A DNA stretch of 8,640 nucleotides. It comes from an uncultured Amaricoccus sp. (GTDB taxonomy: Bacteria; Pseudomonadota; Alphaproteobacteria; Rhodobacterales; Rhodobacteraceae). The notes beneath the pieces are model-generated. The model saw only the letters and a program-made list of their open reading frames with translations. It was not told the DNA's origin and made no database searches. The stretch covers positions 1 through 8,640 of the forward strand of contig NZ_CALLYO010000087.1 in NCBI RefSeq assembly GCF_937858865.1, read 5' to 3'. Shown one piece after another: positions 6,204 through 8,640 of this stretch (positions are counted from its first letter, which is position 1; each line of letters starts with the position of its first letter). Made by a program: the position numbers and the translations under genes.

Positions 6204-6291
6204 GCGCCGGGTGACGAAAAGCGGCGACGGCAGGGGAAGTAACGAAGCGTTAACCTGACGATTTCCTTCAATATCAACGGGATACTTATAG

Positions 6292-6317
6292 TTTCGCGCG
6301 CGAAATCCTGATTTCGC
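6292..6317. repeat. Two overlapping palindromes just past the argS stop
   Basis: TTTCGCGCGCGAAA (6292-6305) is a perfect 14-bp palindrome. It overlaps GCGAAATC-CT-GATTTCGC (6300-6317), an 8-bp perfect inverted repeat with a 2-base centre. The shared GCGAAA arm means only one of the two hairpins can form in RNA at a time. On the minus strand the first palindrome ends two bases before a TATAAG (6290-6285), an arrangement typical of a repressor operator beside a -10 box. It could also be the 3' end structure of argS mRNA, but no T run follows. Confidence 0.4.
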
Positions 6318-6342
6318 AGGAGCTCGGTGCGTCCGGAGAAGG

Positions 6343-8088
6343 TCACCGCATCTCGTCCATCGGCGTCACCCCGAGGATCCCGAGCCCCGCCTTGACAACG
6401 AGCTGGGTCGCCCGCACCAGCGCCAGCCGGGCGTGGCTGAGCGCCGGGTCCTTCTCGCGGATGAAGCGCAGCGCCGGGTCGAGCTTCCCCTGGTGCTGCA
6501 GCGCGTGGAAGTCCGAGGCGAGCTCGTGCAGGTAGAAGGCGATCCGGTGCGGCTCGTGCGCGGCGGCGGCGATCTCCACCTGCCGCGGCCACTCGGCGAT
6601 CTTCCGCACCAGCGCGAGCTCACCCGGCGCCCCGAGCCGGCCGAGGTCGGCCGCGGCCAGCGTCCCGTCGTCGGTCGCGAGCCCCGCCTCCGCCGCCCGC
6701 TGCAGCACCGACTGGGCGCGGGCGTGGGCATACTGCACGTAGAAGACCGGATTGTCCTTCGACTGCTCGAGGACCTTGTCGAAGTCGAAGTCGAGCGGCG
6801 CGTCGTTCTTCCGCGTCAGCATCACGAAGCGGGTGACGTCCGGCCCGACCTGGTCGATCACGTCGCGCAGCGTCACGAAGGTGCCGGCCCGCTTCGACAT
6901 CTTGAAGGGCTCCCCGCCCTTGAAGAGCCGCACCAGCTGGCAGAGCTTCACGTCGAGCGGCACCCGGTTCTCCGAGAGCGCCGCCACCGCCGCCTTCATC
7001 CGCTTCACGTAGCCGCCGTGATCGGCACCGAGCACGTCGATCAGCTCGTCGAAGCCGCGCTCGATCTTGTTGAAGTGATAGGCGATGTCGGGTGCGAAAT
7101 AGGTCCAGCCGCCGTCGGATTTCTTCACCGGCCGGTCGGTGTCGTCGCCGAAGGCGGTCGAGCGGAAGAGCGTCTGCTCCCGCGGCTCCCAGTCCTCCGG
7201 CAGCTTGCCCTTCGGCGGCTCGAGCATGCCCTCGTAGATCAGCCCCCGCGCCGCGAGCGTGGCGAGCGCCGCCTCGATCTGCCCGGTGCCGTAGAGCGAG
7301 CGCTCGGAGAAATAATGGTCCATCTCCACGCCGAGGGCGGCCAGATCCTCGCGGATCATCGCCATCATCGCGTCCGTGGCGAACTCGCGCACCTCCGCCA
7401 GCCAGTACTGCTCGCCCTTGTCGAGCAGACGGTCGCCGTACTTCGCCTTCAGCGCCTCGCCGACCGGGATCAGATAGTCCCCGGGATAGAGCCCTTCGGC
7501 GATCGCCGGCTCGAGGCCGCAGGCCTCCCGGTACCGCTCGTAGGCCGAGCGCGCCAGCACGTCGACCTGCGCCCCTCCATCGTTGATATAATATTCCCGC
7601 GTCACCTCATGGCCGGCGAAGGCGAGAAGCCCGGCCAGCGCGTCGCCGAAGACCGCGCCCCGCACGTGCCCGACATGCATCGGCCCGGTCGGATTGGCCG
7701 AGACGAACTCGACGTTCACCCGCCGCCCGGCGCCCGTCTCCGAGCGGCCGAAGTCGCTCCCCGCCGCCAGCACCTGCGGGATCACCCCGAACCACTGCGC
7801 CGGATCCAGGCGCAGGTTCAGGAACCCCGGCCCCGCCACCTCGGCCGAGACGACGCCCGGCGCGTCCTTCAGCGCGTCCGCGAGCGCCGCGGCGATGTCA
7901 CGCGGCGCCATCCGCGCCGGCCGCGCCAGCACCATCGCGGCATTCGTCGCCATGTCGCCATGCGCCGGGTCGCGCGGCGGCTCGACGGTGACGGCCGCGA
8001 GATCGAGGCCCGCCGGAAGCTGGCCGGCAGCCGTCAGCCGGGCGATGCCGTCGAGAACGAGCGCCTTGACTTGCGCGAAGAGATCCAT
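6343..8088 (-). CDS. argS: Arginyl-tRNA synthetase
   Basis: Class Ia aminoacyl-tRNA synthetase of 581 residues that charges tRNA-Arg with arginine in the cytoplasm; essential. The N-terminal tRNA D-loop-recognition domain is at about 1-110 (including [15 protein letters not shown], 38-52). The HIGH-type motif is HVGH at 138-141 within [19 protein letters not shown], and the KMSKS-type motif is KMSKR at 396-400 in [13 protein letters not shown]. The anticodon-binding helical domain begins near 450 with [11 protein letters not shown] and ends VTPMDEMR, close to the standard C-terminus. The ATG at 8088 is chosen because GGGGGAAGGA stands just upstream and the length fits the family. The frame continues open to 8343, but that part overlaps a gene on the other strand and lacks homology. 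A lone TATGCT (8122-8117, minus) could be the -10 box of its promoter, without a good -35. In relatives the SPOR gene usually follows closely; here 501 bp intervene. Confidence 0.97.
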   Translation of the reverse strand: MDLFAQVKALVLDGIARLTAAGQLPAGLDLAAVTVEPPRDPAHGDMATNAAMVLARPARMAPRDIAAALADALKDAPGVVSAEVAGPGFLNLRLDPAQWFGVIPQVLAAGSDFGRSETGAGRRVNVEFVSANPTGPMHVGHVRGAVFGDALAGLLAFAGHEVTREYYINDGGAQVDVLARSAYERYREACGLEPAIAEGLYPGDYLIPVGEALKAKYGDRLLDKGEQYWLAEVREFATDAMMAMIREDLAALGVEMDHYFSERSLYGTGQIEAALATLAARGLIYEGMLEPPKGKLPEDWEPREQTLFRSTAFGDDTDRPVKKSDGGWTYFAPDIAYHFNKIERGFDELIDVLGADHGGYVKRMKAAVAALSENRVPLDVKLCQLVRLFKGGEPFKMSKRAGTFVTLRDVIDQVGPDVTRFVMLTRKNDAPLDFDFDKVLEQSKDNPVFYVQYAHARAQSVLQRAAEAGLATDDGTLAAADLGRLGAPGELALVRKIAEWPRQVEIAAAAHEPHRIAFYLHELASDFHALQHQGKLDPALRFIREKDPALSHARLALVRATQLVVKAGLGILGVTPMDEMR

Positions 8089-8130
8089 GGTCCTTCCCCC
8101 TGATCGGGCAGCCGTTAGCATAGGTCGGCG

Positions 8131-8544
8131 ATGCTCTCCAGCCGGGATCCTGCGGCGCTCCTCGCGCTCCTCCTCCTCGCGGCGCCGGCCGCGGGGCAGG
8201 AGATCCTGACGCCCGAGGCCTTCGAGGCGATGGCCGAGGGGCGGACGCTCCATTTCACCCACCTCGGCCGTCCCTACGGCGCGGAACAGTATCTGCCCGG
8301 CCGCCGCAGCATCTGGCGCTATGCCGACGGCAGCTGCACGCAAGGCCGCTGGTGGGCCGAGGGGGAGCGCATCTGCTTCCGCTACGACACGGACCCCGAG
8401 GCGCAGTGCTGGCGCTTCCTGCCCCGTCCGGGCGGCCTCGCCGCCGAGCGCCTCGAGGGCGCCGCCGCCACCGGCTTCACCGTCGAGATGAGCCGCGCCG
8501 ACACGGCGCCGCTCGCCTGTCCGGGGCCGAAGGTCGGCACCTAG
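8131..8544 (+). CDS. Small secreted hypothetical protein
   Basis: Protein of 137 residues with a likely Sec signal peptide: a short N-terminus, a hydrophobic core at about 8-20 ([13 protein letters not shown]) and a cleavage site near AAG-QE at 22-23. The mature part contains [20 protein letters not shown] (31-50), [13 protein letters not shown] (52-64) and [14 protein letters not shown] (72-85), with Cys at 69, 82, 93 and 130 that could form two disulfides in the periplasm. I recall similar small unnamed proteins with a [11 protein letters not shown] segment in Rhodobacteraceae, but I know no function. The start at 8131 has only a weak AGG upstream; it gives a sensible signal peptide. It is divergent from argS with a 42-bp gap, and its TAG overlaps the stop of the converging gene at 8541. 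The real-gene call rests on the signal peptide, conserved-looking aromatic/Cys pattern and fit between neighbours. Confidence 0.75.
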   Translation: MLSSRDPAALLALLLLAAPAAGQEILTPEAFEAMAEGRTLHFTHLGRPYGAEQYLPGRRSIWRYADGSCTQGRWWAEGERICFRYDTDPEAQCWRFLPRPGGLAAERLEGAAATGFTVEMSRADTAPLACPGPKVGT

Positions 8545-8640
8545 AAAAGTTGCCCCTGGCCGGGCTCGCTGTCCGGTTCCTTGCGGCCGGTCCGATCGGG
8601 CCGCGCGCCGACCCGCCCGTCGGCGAACTCGATTTCGAGC
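8541..8640 (-). CDS. xseA: Probable exodeoxyribonuclease VII large subunit, C-terminal tail
   Basis: Only the last 32 codons are inside the window. They translate to [20 protein letters not shown] followed by an acidic/Gly-rich end, SEPGQGQLF, and a TAG at 8543-8541. An L-E-I-F-ADG strand followed by a charged linker and a terminal GQG-LF is what I remember for alphaproteobacterial XseA, the catalytic subunit of exonuclease VII that degrades single-stranded DNA in repair. The fragment has no catalytic residues, so the name rests on this tail alone. It converges with the small secreted protein gene, sharing the bases CTAG as both stop codons. Another protein with a similar tail cannot be excluded. 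Confidence 0.5.
   Translation of the reverse strand, partial: LEIEFADGRVGARPDRTGRKEPDSEPGQGQLF

Larger units (their letters stand above)
5842..6342. other. 501-bp non-coding spacer between argS and the SPOR operon
   Basis: No frame here looks coding: all candidates are Arg/Pro-rich, lack ribosome sites and resemble nothing I know. The right part (about 6205-6320) is clearly AT-richer than the genes and contains two overlapping palindromes and an inverted TAACG/CGTTA site (6240-6252). The middle (about 6000-6180) is GC-rich and featureless apart from a run of eight C at 6170-6177 and a strong hairpin at 6181-6203. The left part (5842-5980) holds the likely operon promoter and leader. A 29-codon frame (6150 down to 6061, minus) is almost all Arg and Gly and is not called. 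Confidence 0.6.

Noticed and set aside
6056..6592. A 178-codon minus-strand frame overlapping the argS end and the spacer
   Set aside because: Out of frame with argS, no ribosome site at its start, and unlike any known protein.
6433..8103. A 556-codon plus-strand frame antisense to argS
   Set aside because: Composition typical of antisense shadow; argS carries HIGH- and KMSKS-type motifs along its whole length.
8089..8343. An N-terminal extension of argS to an upstream ATG at 8343
   Set aside because: The extra segment is Arg/Glu-rich, lacks family similarity and overlaps the secreted-protein gene; the start at 8088 has a good ribosome site.
1..8640. CRISPR arrays, tRNA genes, transposases or phage genes
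   Set aside because: No regularly spaced repeats of suitable length, no tRNA-like cloverleaf noticed, and no transposase or integrase motifs in any frame.

Overview
The window looks like chromosome of a very GC-rich alphaproteobacterium, most likely a Rhodobacteraceae/Paracoccaceae member. The support is the extreme GC bias at third codon positions and the gene string argS - SPOR-domain protein - nagZ - scpA - scpB, a core cluster that I recall from this family. This taxonomic call is inference; there is no rRNA or marker tree to confirm it.

Layout from left to right. (1) Positions 1-596 (minus) hold the first 198 codons of a nitrilase-superfamily amidase resembling DavA (5-aminopentanamidase). 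It is cut by the window edge. (2) An 80-bp divergent regulatory gap carries three short direct repeats at 13-bp spacing. (3) Positions 677-2320 (plus) hold a full-length flavoprotein that closely resembles L-lysine 2-monooxygenase DavB. Together DavB and DavA would convert L-lysine through 5-aminovaleramide to 5-aminovalerate, the first two steps of the aminovalerate route of lysine catabolism. (4) A convergent gap at 2321-2457 contains a tandem GntR-like motif and an 18-bp perfect palindrome. (5) Positions 2458-5841 (minus) form a tight four-gene operon, transcribed as SPOR protein, nagZ, scpA, scpB. It covers peptidoglycan binding, peptidoglycan recycling and the two non-Smc condensin subunits. 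Junctions are back-to-back or overlap by a few bases. (6) About 500 bp at 5842-6342 is non-coding, with inverted repeats and a probable operon promoter. (7) Positions 6343-8088 (minus) encode arginyl-tRNA synthetase. (8) Positions 8131-8544 (plus) encode a small secreted cysteine-containing protein of unknown function. (9) At 8541-8640 (minus) lies the C-terminal tail of a gene that is probably xseA. Its stop codon and that of the preceding gene share a CTAG.

Most of the window is core housekeeping DNA. The accessory-looking part is the head-to-head davA/davB pair beside scpB, where I would expect tatABC in many relatives. I found no CRISPR array, transposase, tRNA or clearly novel multi-gene system. 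The points most worth a second look are the divergent davA/davB arrangement, a substitution at a residue known to tune oxidase versus monooxygenase activity in DavB, the structured argS-SPOR spacer, and the tandem operator-like repeat after davB.
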